DNA from: Lineus longissimus
Taxonomy: Eukaryota; Nemertea; Pilidiophora; Heteronemertea; Lineidae
DNA length: 64,000 nt
Reading direction: 5' to 3'
NCBI RefSeq assembly: GCF_910592395.1
Contig: NC_088314.1
Coordinates: 16,095,998-16,159,997, forward strand
Part shown: positions 22,813 to 33,800 of the stretch, in pieces
Position numbering within the stretch: position 1 is the stretch's first letter
Layout: each line of letters starts with the position of its first letter
Translations under genes and position numbers: made by a program
Notes under the pieces: model-generated
Told to the model about the DNA's origin: nothing
What the model saw: the letters and a program-made list of their open reading frames with translations, nothing else
Database searches by the model: none

Positions 22813-23067
22813 GTGGAGGATGATGTTAAACTCAATTTCAACATGACACTCGTGGATCAGTATTTAAGAAATCTTGGACTGTGCGCCGATGATGCAACAT
22901 GGAATTTAAACGTTTTTGCAGACGTATGCAAATTAACTCTCGAATGGCGGCGAAACGATTATTGTGGGACCATACGGGAAATGACACCACAAGTTTGTCG
23001 AAAATCACCAGGGAAAAGAAAAAGGGACAAAGCCCGTATGCTGGATTTCATTCAGCGGAAGAAGTAA
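22813..23067 (+). CDS. Gag-like ORF 1 of pol-less LTR element
   Basis: An 84-codon frame from ATG at 22813. The N-terminal half (TLVDQYLRNLGLCADDATWN) predicts helices. It ends with a basic segment, KSPGKRKRDKARMLDFIQRKK in the genome's own order, which I read as a nucleic-acid-binding tail by composition only. A TAA at 23065-23067 separates it from the 288-codon frame starting at 23071 in the same phase, so the two may be one protein with a nonsense change or a leaky stop. No zinc knuckle is present. Confidence 0.5.
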   Translation: MEDDVKLNFNMTLVDQYLRNLGLCADDATWNLNVFADVCKLTLEWRRNDYCGTIREMTPQVCRKSPGKRKRDKARMLDFIQRKK

Positions 23068-23070
23068 CGG

Positions 23071-23937
23071 ATGGTGTTAAACAACGGTGAGCGAACTCAA
23101 TGTCAGACCACTACTGTCGGCCCATTAAATCCAAACGCACCATCGTTTGAGCCTAATAATGAAGAGGAAAGCCCTCGTCGATTTCCTAAAGACAACACAG
23201 TCTTTTCTCAACAATACACGATATTTCGAGAAGGAACAGATCTTTCGGACCAGTGTTCAGACATAGAACCTACTCTTGGTATAGGACATAACCACGACAG
23301 CAACAAGAAGGGTAAAAGTGATCAAGATCAGATATTTGTAGCACCTATTATAACATGTGATGAACTTTCACGTGGTGATTCTTTGTCTACTGAAGTGAAA
23401 ATTGGACCAGAAGAGTTTGCGGATCAGGAATTAATAACGGACTGTCTGATTGATGTTCCAGAATATTATAGTTGTATTACAAATAGCATGTACCCTAACA
23501 TTGAAGAAATCGCTACAGAAGAACCGAGTGGGAATAATCAAACACAGTTACACTATACGTCACAGCAAGCTGCTTTAGGCACGGAACCGACGTCCACGTC
23601 CGAGGGATACGGGGGGCTACCGTGCTATGTGAAAGATCAACTGAATATTCAAATCGCTACCAGATCAGATTCTCATAGAGACTTGCCCTTTGCAGAACTA
23701 AGTATGAGCGGAACTGCTTCAGTAGATGACTGCGTATGGGAGTATGTGAGATCAAGTATGGGCAGGAACTCATTGTCGGTAGTTAACAAACTGTCCGTTT
23801 ATTTGCTTGTCATAGGTGGTCGTCTTAATCCGTTTCAAGAGTACTTTATTCCGAACCACAACATAGAACTGGGCGCTATTGCTATCCCAAAGTTTGATTC
23901 GTCATCGACATTATACCTTTTATTCAAGTGGAACTGA
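23071..23937 (+). CDS. ORF 2 of pol-less LTR element, unknown
   Basis: 288 codons, starting one codon after the stop of the upstream frame and in the same phase. The product is acidic and polar, rich in Ser, Thr, Asp, Glu and Asn, with a more hydrophobic C-terminal part (LSVYLLVIGGRLNPFQEYF). I recognise no protease DTG, RT YxDD or integrase motif, and no transmembrane segment. Its length, the intact frame and its place between LTRs suggest it is the main product of the element, perhaps a structural Gag. It could also be a captured host sequence. Confidence 0.55.
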   Translation: MVLNNGERTQCQTTTVGPLNPNAPSFEPNNEEESPRRFPKDNTVFSQQYTIFREGTDLSDQCSDIEPTLGIGHNHDSNKKGKSDQDQIFVAPIITCDELSRGDSLSTEVKIGPEEFADQELITDCLIDVPEYYSCITNSMYPNIEEIATEEPSGNNQTQLHYTSQQAALGTEPTSTSEGYGGLPCYVKDQLNIQIATRSDSHRDLPFAELSMSGTASVDDCVWEYVRSSMGRNSLSVVNKLSVYLLVIGGRLNPFQEYFIPNHNIELGAIAIPKFDSSSTLYLLFKWN

Positions 23938-24209
23938 AAGCCATAACTTCATTACATGTACAAATTAAACTTTTTTTTCTCTGCTTATATATCGGATTTA
24001 GACAATGCAGATTATCAGGACAATATCTACATATCGGATTATGACTATCGTTTCGAGATATCTATAATATGTTATTATTGTTTAATCGTCCAACCGGTAA
24101 TTTAATCCAGCTGTTGTAATTAATGAATTGGTGGAGTAGTTCCTTATGTGACCTTGAGGACAAGGTCGATCGACTCAGTACCTTTGTCGATCTTCGTTAG
24201 AGGGGGGCA

Positions 24210-24630
24210 TGTACTAGAATGTCTCTAGTATACACAATAAACATATGATAGATAAATGCACAGCTGATGGTATAAGGTTAGATATCAGGACTAGGCCTAT
24301 ATCTGTTATATAATAATCAAGGTTGTTTATGAAACTAGGCCTATGGACGTCGACTGTGACCGTGATAACGTCAGGTGTTCGCAATGTGATTTGATATCGA
24401 CAGTTTTGGAACTAGCTGCCGTCGGGGGAACGCCTCGTCGGTAAGGCTCCAGCTGAACCACTACAAATTATGTATCAACCGGGGACTTCCTTCTGCAAAT
24501 AAACCTGTTACATCTCTATTCTTCGTTGCACTCGTCGTACAGCTCCACGAATTGCTCCCCAGTCATCTTCTATCGGTGACTGGTGAGAGCAAGAACCCCT
24601 ACGGGCGGGGCGGACTCTACTCCCCGTACA
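24210..24630 (+). repeat. 3' LTR
   Basis: A 421-base LTR preceded by the purine tract AGAGGGGGG at about 24200-24207. It carries a few extra bases relative to the 5' LTR (for example GACGTC near 24347). Confidence 0.9.
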
Positions 24631-25789
24631 CATGTTGGGGTTTTTCCGAAATGCTTGATAATCTTAGCGGTTTAGACAATTTAACAGTTATGGAATATTA
24701 CAAATATTTATTATAAGGATAATTTATCATAATATCGATATTCTCGAGCTGTTTTTATGCTGATTCCGCCCAGATTCAGCAGGTTCCGCAGAATCCGCAG
24801 GATCCGCTAAATCGCCATGGCCCTGTAAATGTACATGTACATCAGGTAGATTATAACGTAATGTCCCTCGGATGTTTCTTTTTAAAATGTCTACCTGATG
24901 AAAGCCTATCCCAATAAAACAGAGCAAGAGGATGACAGTGTCGTTGTCAATACATTGCTTGAACACCTAAAAAGAACAAGTCTTGAATTATATTTTTTTG
25001 CTACCAATAGTGTCAAAAGAATCTTTGTACCAGATATATTGTGGTGAAGGAACAGTGTGTACTCTGCGGTATATCACAAGCCGGCGCCTCAAAGCTCGAC
25101 CAACTTGGTCAATTCTTGTTAGGCTTTTTCTTATTCTTGATCTCTGAACTAGAATACCTGAAATGAAACAAATTAAAGCATTTTACACCTTGACACCTGT
25201 CTTTCACATCACAACACATCGCTTGTATTGCAGAAGAATGAAACAATTATGGCCATATGAATTGAAATGGGAAAATAATTTGCGTCAGGGTTCAGATCAT
25301 TCATGCCCATAGCCAATCAGGTAAAAGGCCTTGGCCTGTTCAGTGCATATTCTTCTGGGAGCGCTCATGCTCCGAATTAACGAACCGGTCCTAGGGTATA
25401 AATAATATGTACATAAGATATCCTTTATTAAGGGTTCACCATCGATACCGCCATTTTGGCTAGAACTTGAAATCCTTGGCAATTAGAACTTATTCAAACA
25501 CGTAGTGAATGCTCATTTCAGGTCTGTTCTTTGTTTTCCACAGAACAGCCTCTCGGGTTTTAAAAGAGTATTCAATTCATTTGGAAAATATCAATAGCTA
25601 GGATTTTGAGGTCTAGCCAATATAGCGGTACGTATGGTCAACCATTAAAAAGGTCAGTGAATAGATCTCTAATAACCTGTATGCAATGCATAGGCCTCAT
25701 CACTGACCTACAGTATCAATGAAGGAATTTACAGTATTTAACAAAAACTTGCTGCTATTTATTCACCTGGTTGCCGCAGAGCACCAACC

Positions 25790-26330
25790 ATAAGTGTTTT
25801 ATCGACATCGTTGGCTAATCAGATAAATGCGTCCAAGTTCTTCATCTAATTCGTTGTCAGTTATACTAGAATAATCAACTTTAGATGATTCAAATGAAGA
25901 TTCACTGCGACAATTCCGCAGTGTCCTTTCACTGACACCTGAAGCAATTGACCACCAGTTGAATCCCATTCCCCAAAGTTGTTTGACTTGGTGTGCAGGG
26001 ATGTCGATTGATGGACGACCAGGTAATCCAGTCCTTATGAGACCATCATGTCCATGATTAGGCGTTTCTGTTTTTCGCACATGTGCAGTAGTACCAGTAT
26101 TTGGCAAACTGGGTGTTGAGGTGATGAGAAGGGATGAAATCTATTCATCAAATCGTCGTTGATCGTCACGAAGCAGAACTAACAGCTTATTAAAGAGTGA
26201 ATTATGTGAATGATCTCCCTGAGTTTGTTAAACTTCAGTAGCAATGGTACAGCAATCTTGGCATAGTCGTTTATTCTTCCCCGATAATATTCAGCAACAT
26301 TGACATCAAATGTGTTCCTTTCAGCATCTG
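25790..26330 (-). pseudogene. DDE integrase-like gene, copy 2, N-terminal exon
   Basis: The minus-strand exon encodes the helix-turn-helix part: TGLPGRPSIDIPAHQVKQ, WWSIASGVSERTLRN and YSSITDNELDEELGR. The upstream frame (ISSLLITSTPSLPNTG) is intact here where copy 1 has lost bases. A nonsense change follows SQRCR (25799), just before the CAG|GTGAAT donor, so this exon is disabled. In the family this region precedes the catalytic core and probably binds DNA. Downstream exons of the same copy are at 17049-17844, displaced by insertions. Confidence 0.7.
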
Positions 26331-27130
26331 CCTCTGCTAATAAAACGTGGCAGGAACGACAAAAAGTCTTCTACATTGTCAGAATGATTTCGAGTCATGT
26401 GAGGAGGCATACCTGGATATTTAGAATGACAGATGTAAGAAACAATAAAAGTCACAATATAACTATAAAATCAGGCATGAGAGTGTTACATTGTAAGAGA
26501 CTGAAAAGCCTGAAGCACCCTTTTAAAATAGCCTGAAATCCCGGGGCGATAAAGATATTCCTGGTGCAAACGCGCACAATGTCGATATCCTGTTAGATAT
26601 GAGAGACCCCTATTGGCGAGTATGTGTAACTTTGTCTTGCCCACCTAGCTACTAGTACTGCCTATAGACCCCCTTTAGTTTAATTAAACCTTAGAGTAAC
26701 CAGACTGGTTATTCTAAGTTTAAACTTGACTATTCATTGCCATGAAATGAAGGCATTTTCCAAATAAACAGTTACATAGATGAAATACGATTGCAATTTA
26801 AGTTGCCAATCAGCGGCCGCATTCCAACCACAATTGTCGTCATAGGTACTGTCGCAGTGACAAAAATAGCTCGTTACGTTTGCGTCAATATACGGTTTTG
26901 CATTGAAGCACAACACTATGCATCATCAGACATGTCAGAAAAAACCTCGTACATTGAGCATGTAGCCTAGGCCTACCGTATACAGAAACTTATGTCAATG
27001 TCAGAATGTGCATTGCACACATGATACAATGCACAGTAATGACTAATGAATTGTATGTATGCAGCCTGCAAACCACCCAACGCGTGGCTGAGACACCATC
27101 ATGACTCTGTATGCTTACCAGTTTATATAT

Positions 27131-27230
27131 NNNNNNNNNNNNNNNNNNNNNNNNNNNNNNNNNNNNNNNNNNNNNNNNNNNNNNNNNNNNNNNNNNNNNN
27201 NNNNNNNNNNNNNNNNNNNNNNNNNNNNNN
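27131..27230. other. Assembly gap (100 N)
   Basis: Exactly 100 N. In unit 1 the corresponding interval (about 6935-6975) is only about 40 bases, so the true gap may be small or may hide another insertion. Confidence 0.99.
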
Positions 27231-27523
27231 TCATGATTCTAAATGTATATAACATCTACAAATTGGCTGTGGACCATCATCATTCACGATGAACAGATCA
27301 TGTAGCAAAACCCACATGGCGCTGTTATCTCAATTTCAGAAAAATTGCAGATTAGTCATTTTGTGAAATCAGCACCGTAGTGTTATAGAACCGTACGCAT
27401 TGCCTAAAATCTTTACCTTTACATGTAGACGAAAACATTGTTTGCGATGTTTTCTCATTAGTCATATCCGTAAAGTGATAAACTCGATCTGGTTAATGGC
27501 ATGCTATTGAAGCGATGATACTT

Positions 27524-27776
27524 GGTAGTGTTACAGTGGAGTACAGGCAAAATAATCTTTATAATTATAGATTGGAGCTAAGGCATAATCATCTTCAAAC
27601 AGAGTATATATCTAATTCGGTATTTCAATTATAGAAACTAAAGGCATAATCAATTTCAATTTGCTGATTAACGCAAGAGTAAATCTATGTTATTTGTTAA
27701 TAAAACTTATCGAGATTGATATTGTGAATGCGTCAGCACCTCGGAAGGCAGTTCCTCCAAAGATCAGAACCTTATT
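27524..27776 (+). repeat. Putative 5' LTR of gypsy element
   Basis: It starts TGTTACAGTGG just inside the junction and contains TTAATAAAAC, a poly(A) signal, near 27700. It ends before TGGTGTCCAAGGCATTCC (27778-27795), a good primer-binding site. No second LTR exists to confirm the borders. Confidence 0.55.
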
Positions 27777-28145
27777 TGGTGTCCAAGGCATTCCGAGCTG
27801 CTGACGGATATATAAACCCAGGGCAAGCCTGGGTAGATCATTCAATTCAAGTCATTCATTCATTTATCGTCAACAAAATCGTTCATGGAATCGTAATAAG
27901 GAATCCCTGGTGTGGAGTGGCACGTTGCTGTGTGGTAAAGATGAAGGTTATTTTGTATTATTGTGATGACATTGTGATAACGCCTAAAAATAGGATGGGC
28001 TATTTTGTGAAATGTTTGACAGAAGTTGGTCTTAAGGTTCCTCTTGGGAAGGCTGTACATCCAGATGTGGGGCCTAGGAATTGTGACACTAAAAAGAAAG
28101 CAACAGTTTAACGAGGCTGCTCAGGCTATTTTAAAAACATCCATC

Positions 28146-29320
28146 ATGGCAGGTGACAAGGAGGGGGGCGAACCAGAGGAGGTTGCACAGGGAGCACAAA
28201 TGATGGTCAGGGAATTAGAAGGAATTCGCAAAGCAAGTGACTACCAGCGTGAAATGTTGGATAACTATACACAGAGCGCTGATGGTTGCTTAAATCGTAT
28301 GAACGAAACTTTACAGTTAGTGAAAGAAGGTATTTCTAAAATGGAAAGTGCTGAATTTAAATCATTAAAGGTTTTGGTTAAGGATGTTGAATCGCATTGT
28401 GAAAAGTTATCCCGAGACTCTGGACTACCTGTAAAGAGGAAAACGGGTAAAAGCTCGTTTAATGCAATGAAGTTGAAGGGCCTCACCTCCCTCAAACCGG
28501 ACTATTTTAATGGAACAGGTGACGCCACGGCATGGATTAAGAATTACGAACACTATACAAACCTCTTGGAATGGACTGATAAGGAACGAGTAGAGGTATT
28601 TCCCTTTTTTTGCGTTCGGCTGCTCTAACTTGGTATCAGAGCCTCCCGAAAGATCAGATTGACGTTTGGACGAAGATTCAGGATGCTTTTGCCACGAGGT
28701 ACGAAGGAAAAGGACATAAGTGGATGAAAGCACGGGAACTGCAAAACCGAAAGTTGCTACCAGGGGAATCTATTGATAGTTACACCGATGACATTCGCAG
28801 GTGGAGTAGACAACTAGATCTTCCCGATCAGATCATTTTGGGTGCCTATATTGAAGGCTTACCAACCAAGATTAGGCAGATAGTCTGGCAGGGTATGCCT
28901 GATACGTTCGACCAGGCGGAAAAGGCGGCACAAAAGGCAGTAAAGATGCTGAGATTGGAAGGAGAGAACCACTCCGTGGCTCATTTGGAGGAGCGGTCAG
29001 GAGCTCAAGAGCTAACGAAGAAAATAGAGTCAGGAATGCTGAAACTAGATGCAGCTCTGTGTGAAATAAAAGCGGAGCGCGAGGAGCTTCAGAGGGCTTA
29101 TCAGAGACCGGACTACGTGCAGCTTGGGGCAGCTGGTCGATCTAGGCGTGGACCAAGGGGACAAATTGTCTGCCATGGTTGCGGGTTTTCCGGACACATC
29201 CTCAGGGAGTGCCGATTGCGAGAGGTAGAATGTCATGAATGTCACCAGCGAGGAAATGTGCGATCCCGATGCCCACGCAGGTCGGACAATGCAGGGCAGG
29301 GAAAACATGCTTCAGCCTAG
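28146..29320 (+). pseudogene. gypsy Gag with frameshift and damaged zinc knuckle
   Basis: The frame from ATG 28146 has an acidic, coiled-coil-like N-terminus and the capsid entry LTSLKPDYFNGTGDATAWI. It shifts at a run of seven T (28605-28611), after which the other frame carries on with AALTWYQSLP, RELQNRKLLPGESIDSY and a nucleocapsid. The first zinc knuckle, CHGCGFSGHILREC, is complete. The second, CHECHQRGNVRSRC, has Asn for the zinc-binding His. A single TAG (29318-29320) separates gag from the protease frame, which continues in the same phase. The shift at a T run could be slippage or decay; the Asn argues for decay. Confidence 0.85.
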
Positions 29321-30409
29321 GAAATTGGCAGGGGAACGTGCCAAGTTCAACCAAAGCCAAACAAGCCCCTATATGTGTCAAAACAAGGACAGTCTCGAGA
29401 CAATTATGTAGGTAACAATGAAACCAAGTACAAAATCAGGAGTAAAACAACTGAACTTAAGTATGAATTAGGAAGAGGAAATGGCAATTGGCATAAAGGA
29501 AAACCTCACAAGGAAGGAAAGCAGACTTTTAATAAGGTGAAAGCAGCCCAGGAACCTTTGAAAAAGACTGCGAAGGTCATGGATACGCAGGAGAAGCTGC
29601 AACACAGGATTATGAACAATGCATGCAAATTTCTACCGGTTAGAATAGGACACTCTGATGTACGTTGTCTGCTTGATACTGGTGCTAGTATATCTGTAAT
29701 GAGTTATGACTTGCTCACCCGTTTACAAGGTTCCCTTGACTTGGAAACAGTGAAAAATGACACACAGTGCACAATTGTCTGTGCAAATGGAGGTAAAATC
29801 AAGCCATGGGGTGCAGTTGTCCTGAATAGAAACATAAGGCAGAAAGTACAGGTACTAGAGGGTATCACCCAAGATCTTATTCTCGGTATGGATTTCCTGA
29901 CTGCCAATGGCATTGTTATCAACCTGCAAAACGCTACCCTGCAACTGGATGAGGTGGTTATCCCTATTGACCAAGATGCAAAATTTCATACCACTGTTAA
30001 GCTTCTTTGTCAAAGTACTGTCAAAATTCCGGCTCGATCCGAGGCAATTATCAGGGTGTACACATCAGGTTCGAGTGGCCTAGATGGCGAAGCTGGATTT
30101 CTAAACCCTCATTCACATTTGTTTGACAGGTATGGCCTGTTTGGTGCTAACAGTATTGGAGTAGTCAGGAACAAAATTGTCCCCATGACAGTTCTGAATC
30201 CTTCTGATACTGCTGTGCTTGTGCATCGAGGTGCACAACTCGCTACAATGGCCATGGTCGATTTGGATGCCGAAATGGCAGCGGGTGACTTCCTGTCAGT
30301 AGATGAGGAAGGAATAGGTGCGGGAGACAAATCCTCAGTTGCTTCTCAAATGGCGGATATTGTTGAACACTCAAATTTATCACATGATGATAGGAAGGAA
30401 CTTGCCTAA
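29321..30409 (+). pseudogene. gypsy protease region
   Basis: In phase with the end of gag across one TAG. A basic linker precedes the retropepsin core: CLLDTGASISVMS holds the active-site Asp-Thr-Gly (Asp at 29675-29677), and LILGMDFLTANGI is the conserved ILG block of the flap-dimer end. The region then continues as the linker to the reverse transcriptase. It ends with an in-frame TAA (30407-30409), after which LLDQYSDVFAEN, the usual start of gypsy reverse transcriptase, follows in the same phase. The stop is thus a single nonsense change. The catalytic triad of residues is complete. Confidence 0.85.
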
Positions 30410-31783
30410 TTGCTTGATCAATACTCTGATGTGTTTGCAGAAAATATTTTGGACCTTGGCGAAGCTAAAGGGATAGAATGTGAGATTGAAATGACATCTG
30501 ATGAAGTTGTGCGGAGACGACCTTATCGTGTCCCATATGCACTACGTGACGTCCTGGATGCCCAATTGGAAAAATTACAAGCAGCTGGGATCATTCAACC
30601 AAGTACATCCAATTGGAGCTCTCCGGCCTTGTTGGTCCAAAACCCACAGGTCATAGATTAGTGGTGGACTTTCGTAATGTCAATAATGTCGAGAATACGT
30701 AGATCGTTGCTTGTGTTTTATTCATTATAATAAGGACTTTCGTAATGTCAACAAACTTGTAAAAGTTGAGGCCACACCTCTCCTAAATATCACTGAGACC
30801 TTGAGCATGTGTGGACAGGCCAAGGCAACTCTGTTCTCAACGATGGACATGAACTCAGGAATTTTTTCAATTAAAGTTATCGGAAAGTTCACGTCACAAG
30901 CTCGCATTTGTCACGCCGTCGGGTCTCTGGGAATTCTGTCGCTTACCGATTGGTTTAGTTTCCAGTCCTGGCATTTTCCAGCGAGTTATGAACGATACGT
31001 TGCATAATATACCCAACACCATGGTATACCTGGATGATATAGTCTGTTTTTCTGGCAATTGGAAGGATCACAAGGAAAACCTGGAGCAGATCTTTATGCG
31101 ACTCAAGGCCGCTAATCTGAAGCTTAAACCTAGCAAGTGCAAACTGGCTAGGGAGGAACTCCCATTTCTAGATCACGTTTTAACCAAGGAAGGCATTAGG
31201 GCGGATTACAGAAAGATCAAGGCGGTCACCGAATACCCGCAACCACGGAACATCACTGATTTAAGGTCATTTCTCGGCCTCTGCAATTACTACAGGAAAA
31301 TGATCAGGGTATTTGCTGAAATGACTCTTCCGTTACATAAACTCACTAAGAAGGGCGTTCCCTTGCATTGGACACCAGCGTGTGAGTCGGCATTTCAGCA
31401 ACTAAAGACCGCCCTCACTACTGCTCCGGTTTTGACTTTTCCCGATTTTTCCAAGCCATTTGTGTTGCACACAGATGCATCAAACTTTAGCATGGGTTAT
31501 ACATTAGTGCAAATCAATGAACGAGGGCAGGAGTGGGTTATTGCGTATGGCGGGAAGAATTTTGACTCAGCCCAAAAGAACTATTCGGCCAGTGAACGTG
31601 AGTGTCTAGCGGTTGTCACAGCGGTGCAGCATTGCAAATTCTATTTGTATGGAAAGCCCTTCCGCATCCAAAATGACCACAGCGCCCTGCGCTGGTTGCT
31701 TGAGCAATCGGCGGATTGAGTGTTAACGGGTAGACTTGCACGTTGGAGCTTGATTTTGCAATCGTATCAATTTACTATAGAAC
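30410..31783 (+). pseudogene. gypsy reverse transcriptase-RNase H, broken
   Basis: The polymerase starts with LLDQYSDVF and RRRPYRVPYALRD. A one-base loss near 30645 shifts the frame into RLVVDFRNVN. Then 18 bases (GGACTTTCGTAATGTCAA) are repeated at 30667 and 30734 around a 49-base filler. Downstream come FSTMDMNSGIFSIKV with the first catalytic Asp, another frame break near 30960, VYLDDIVCFS with the YxDD pair (31026-31037), and FLGLCNYYRKM. RNase H follows with HTDASNFSMG, YSASERECLAV and NDHSALRWL. A stop at 31717 precedes GRLARWSLILQSY. Integrase is absent. Confidence 0.9.
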
Positions 31784-31832
31784 ACCCTCCAGCATGTCTA
31801 AGTACAGTCATAATCGTGTCCAACTGCCATCT

Positions 31833-32086
31833 TTATTTGCACTTCGACGTTTTGTAGTTCTGGTAATATATTTTGCATATTTTGGCTGATTTCAAGAATG
31901 AAACGTATGTGCAGTTTTTCTTGTAACTGATATTACAAAAGAGTAAGCATTCCCTGAAATCCATGGCTTTAAATTGCCTGTCAAGAACAGAAACGCCAAG
32001 ATCACGAGGAGGGCGTCGACTTAATTTGAGGCACCGAAATTCTGACTGCTTCATCAGAATAGTAACACTGAAGTGCTCGACTGGCT
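31833..32086 (-). CDS. PAN/apple-like gene, last exon, copy 2
   Basis: Same length, acceptor and stop as 10988-11241. The Cys pattern (DFRECLLFCN, C, C, C) is unchanged and the frame is open. Roughly seven residues differ from copy 1, mostly conservative (Ile/Met, Arg/Lys, His/Tyr). It joins in phase with 34093-34374. This copy sits directly downstream of the truncated gypsy element, whose outward end could affect its 3' processing. Confidence 0.5.
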
Positions 32087-32929
32087 CTAAAATGTTATAT
32101 GTGGAACAAGGGGAAAATTGGGAATTAAACAGACATTGAATGGTTTTCAGGTTAAAATGAACTAGAGAAACCGCTAAGAAGACAAAAAAAGGCACCTTAC
32201 TAGTGTAACACATCACTCTTTTAAATCGCTTTTTGTACTTCGTAGGGACAGTTTTCGTTATGTTACCAAACATGCCAAAAGCGAAAAACAGCGCCGTTAT
32301 CACAAGCGATGGGTAAATTCTGTTTTAAATAATTGGTTTAACTTGGTAAATTTAACTGACTACAAAGCCGGTGAAAACGACGAAACAGCGACTGTAAGAC
32401 GCTGTTCTAGCGAAAATTTAACCTAAAAGTCCTCAGTGATCCAAAAATTCAACATTGCTTGCATGATATTTCCATGTGTTCGACAACAGTATGAAAGTTA
32501 TGTTTCACCGTTCGTTTTATAAAATCACGTAGTTATGTATTAGTAAGACTTGGAGGGCTTTGCACGTCCCCACAATACGATAGTGTTGAAGTTGCCAAAT
32601 TTGTGCATATACGTGTTGTGATGAATTTGCCAAAAAGTGAAGGAAGAAAATAAATAAGAGTTAGTATTTCCTATCTCATAGTTAATTACTAGTAGCTGAT
32701 GATTAAGTCCGCCCTGCATTAAAGACTAAATTGCTTATCCATTTCAGTGAAAGATAATGTCCTCATTTATTGTGTTCCTGTGAAAACATCATTAGACTCG
32801 TACTTAAATGAGGTAGTATTTGGCAAAAATGTTTCAGAGTAACATTCACATTATAGATGAACCGCCTAGAATTTGTTCATGAAATAAAAAGGGTATCCCA
32901 CACGCCTTTTCTTTACTTCACGCAGAGGA

Positions 32930-33800
32930 TAACTAATGCAATTATCAACTCGTATCTTTTACCACCCCTCCTCAAGCTTCGACAAGATACCGCGTCGAAT
33001 TTTGGCGAATCTTATCAATTATCTGTGCATTGCAGTTCATAGCTTTGACGTTGATATGTAAACCTCCAGTGATCCGGCGTCGAATCTTGCCGATAAACTG
33101 GGCCGTTGATCGCCAAGTCTTGTCGAACTACTGACCGCGATAAAGTGATGCTGCGTCGAAATCTTGTCGTCTGGAATTCCAACGGGGATTTCCCCGCGTG
33201 CATGCACAAATACAGTGCAGCCTCCCGTTCTCCTGCTTGATTTTTATGCTCGTGTTTCTACGCAGTTTATTATCCAGGTAATTTTTAATTTTCACAATGA
33301 ATAGGACATGCAGGAAAGATGCTAGCTCTGCAGTGCTAGGCAGGATAAAACTCCACCACCAGGATAATTATTACTACAAGCAATACTTGCACATGCTGTA
33401 AAATTATAAAATCAACTCTGAGCCTTCCACTTTTCGAACATGATCATGGATTGGAACGGCGAAGAGCCAATTTTACACATAAAAATGGATAACCACCAAA
33501 GGAAAAAAAAAGCACAAAGGAAAGGCCTACGTAACATAGTATGGGTAACTGTGTGGTCGTAGTGCTTATGGTATTTCGGCCGTCACTGGTGAAGAGACGT
33601 CTTTATCTTTTGAAATGCCCAGGCCCAGAGGTGATGAGATGTCGAAAGTCTTTCCGTATGACCAGTACGTGCAGTGATGCTTATGGCAAATTTCCATAAG
33701 TGTGTGATGAACCCTTGTCGTAGCTTAGCCGAAAATTGACAGGAGATTGTCGTAAAGGTGTCGAAGGCTTGAGGAGGGGGGTACGAGATATAAGTTGATA
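32930..33800. other. Sequence specific to unit 2 within the PAN intron
   Basis: Unit 1 passes directly from GAGGATCACTCTGACAG to TACTTCAATCT (12108-12130). Unit 2 has about 870 extra bases between GCAGAGGATAACT and CAGTACTTCAATCT. I see no TIR, ORF or LTR in it; an insertion of unknown class. Confidence 0.6.

Larger units (their letters stand above)
22360..24630 (+). mobile_element. Short LTR retrotransposon without pol
   Basis: A 2,271-base element with two near-identical LTRs (22360-22774 and 24210-24630) that start TGTACTAG and end CCCCGTACA. The target duplication CATG flanks it (22356-22359, 24631-24634), and the related element at 48360 has the empty site GTGCATGTTGGGG. A primer-binding site candidate (TGGCACCCGCTAAGTGGG) starts directly after the 5' LTR and a purine tract (AGAGGGGGG) precedes the 3' LTR. 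The 1,435-base interior has two in-frame ORFs and no protease, reverse transcriptase, RNase H or integrase, so it depends on another element for replication. Confidence 0.9.
20845..24822. mobile_element. MULE-like TIR transposon carrying two nested elements
   Basis: The ends are inverted repeats of about 53 bases with few mismatches, starting GGCCATGGCGATTTAGCGGA; the inner part is built of GCGGATTCT repeats. The flanks carry a perfect 9-bp target duplication CTGTAAATG (20836-20844 and 24823-24831), and unit 1 has the empty site at 4439. A 9-bp duplication with long TIRs points to Mutator-like elements. After removing the 720-bp element (21590-22309) and the LTR retrotransposon (22360-24630), about 990 bases remain, with no transposase, so it is non-autonomous. 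A deleted relative lies at 47802-48550. Confidence 0.85.
27523..31783 (+). mobile_element. Ty3/gypsy LTR retrotransposon, 3'-truncated
   Basis: It interrupts unit 2 between positions matching 10920 and 10940 of unit 1. Order: putative 5' LTR, primer-binding site, gag, protease, reverse transcriptase, RNase H; then it stops at the connection region (FTIEHPP) without integrase, env or 3' LTR. The right junction shares ACCCTCCAG with the target, so microhomology-mediated joining or deletion is likely. Several frameshifts and stops show that it is inactive. Confidence 0.9.

Noticed and set aside
27046-27292. Open frames running across the N gap
   Set aside because: They are open only because N codons are translated as X.
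27728-28111. ORF in front of gypsy gag
   Set aside because: It lies in the leader between primer-binding site and gag and has no motif; treated as non-coding leader.
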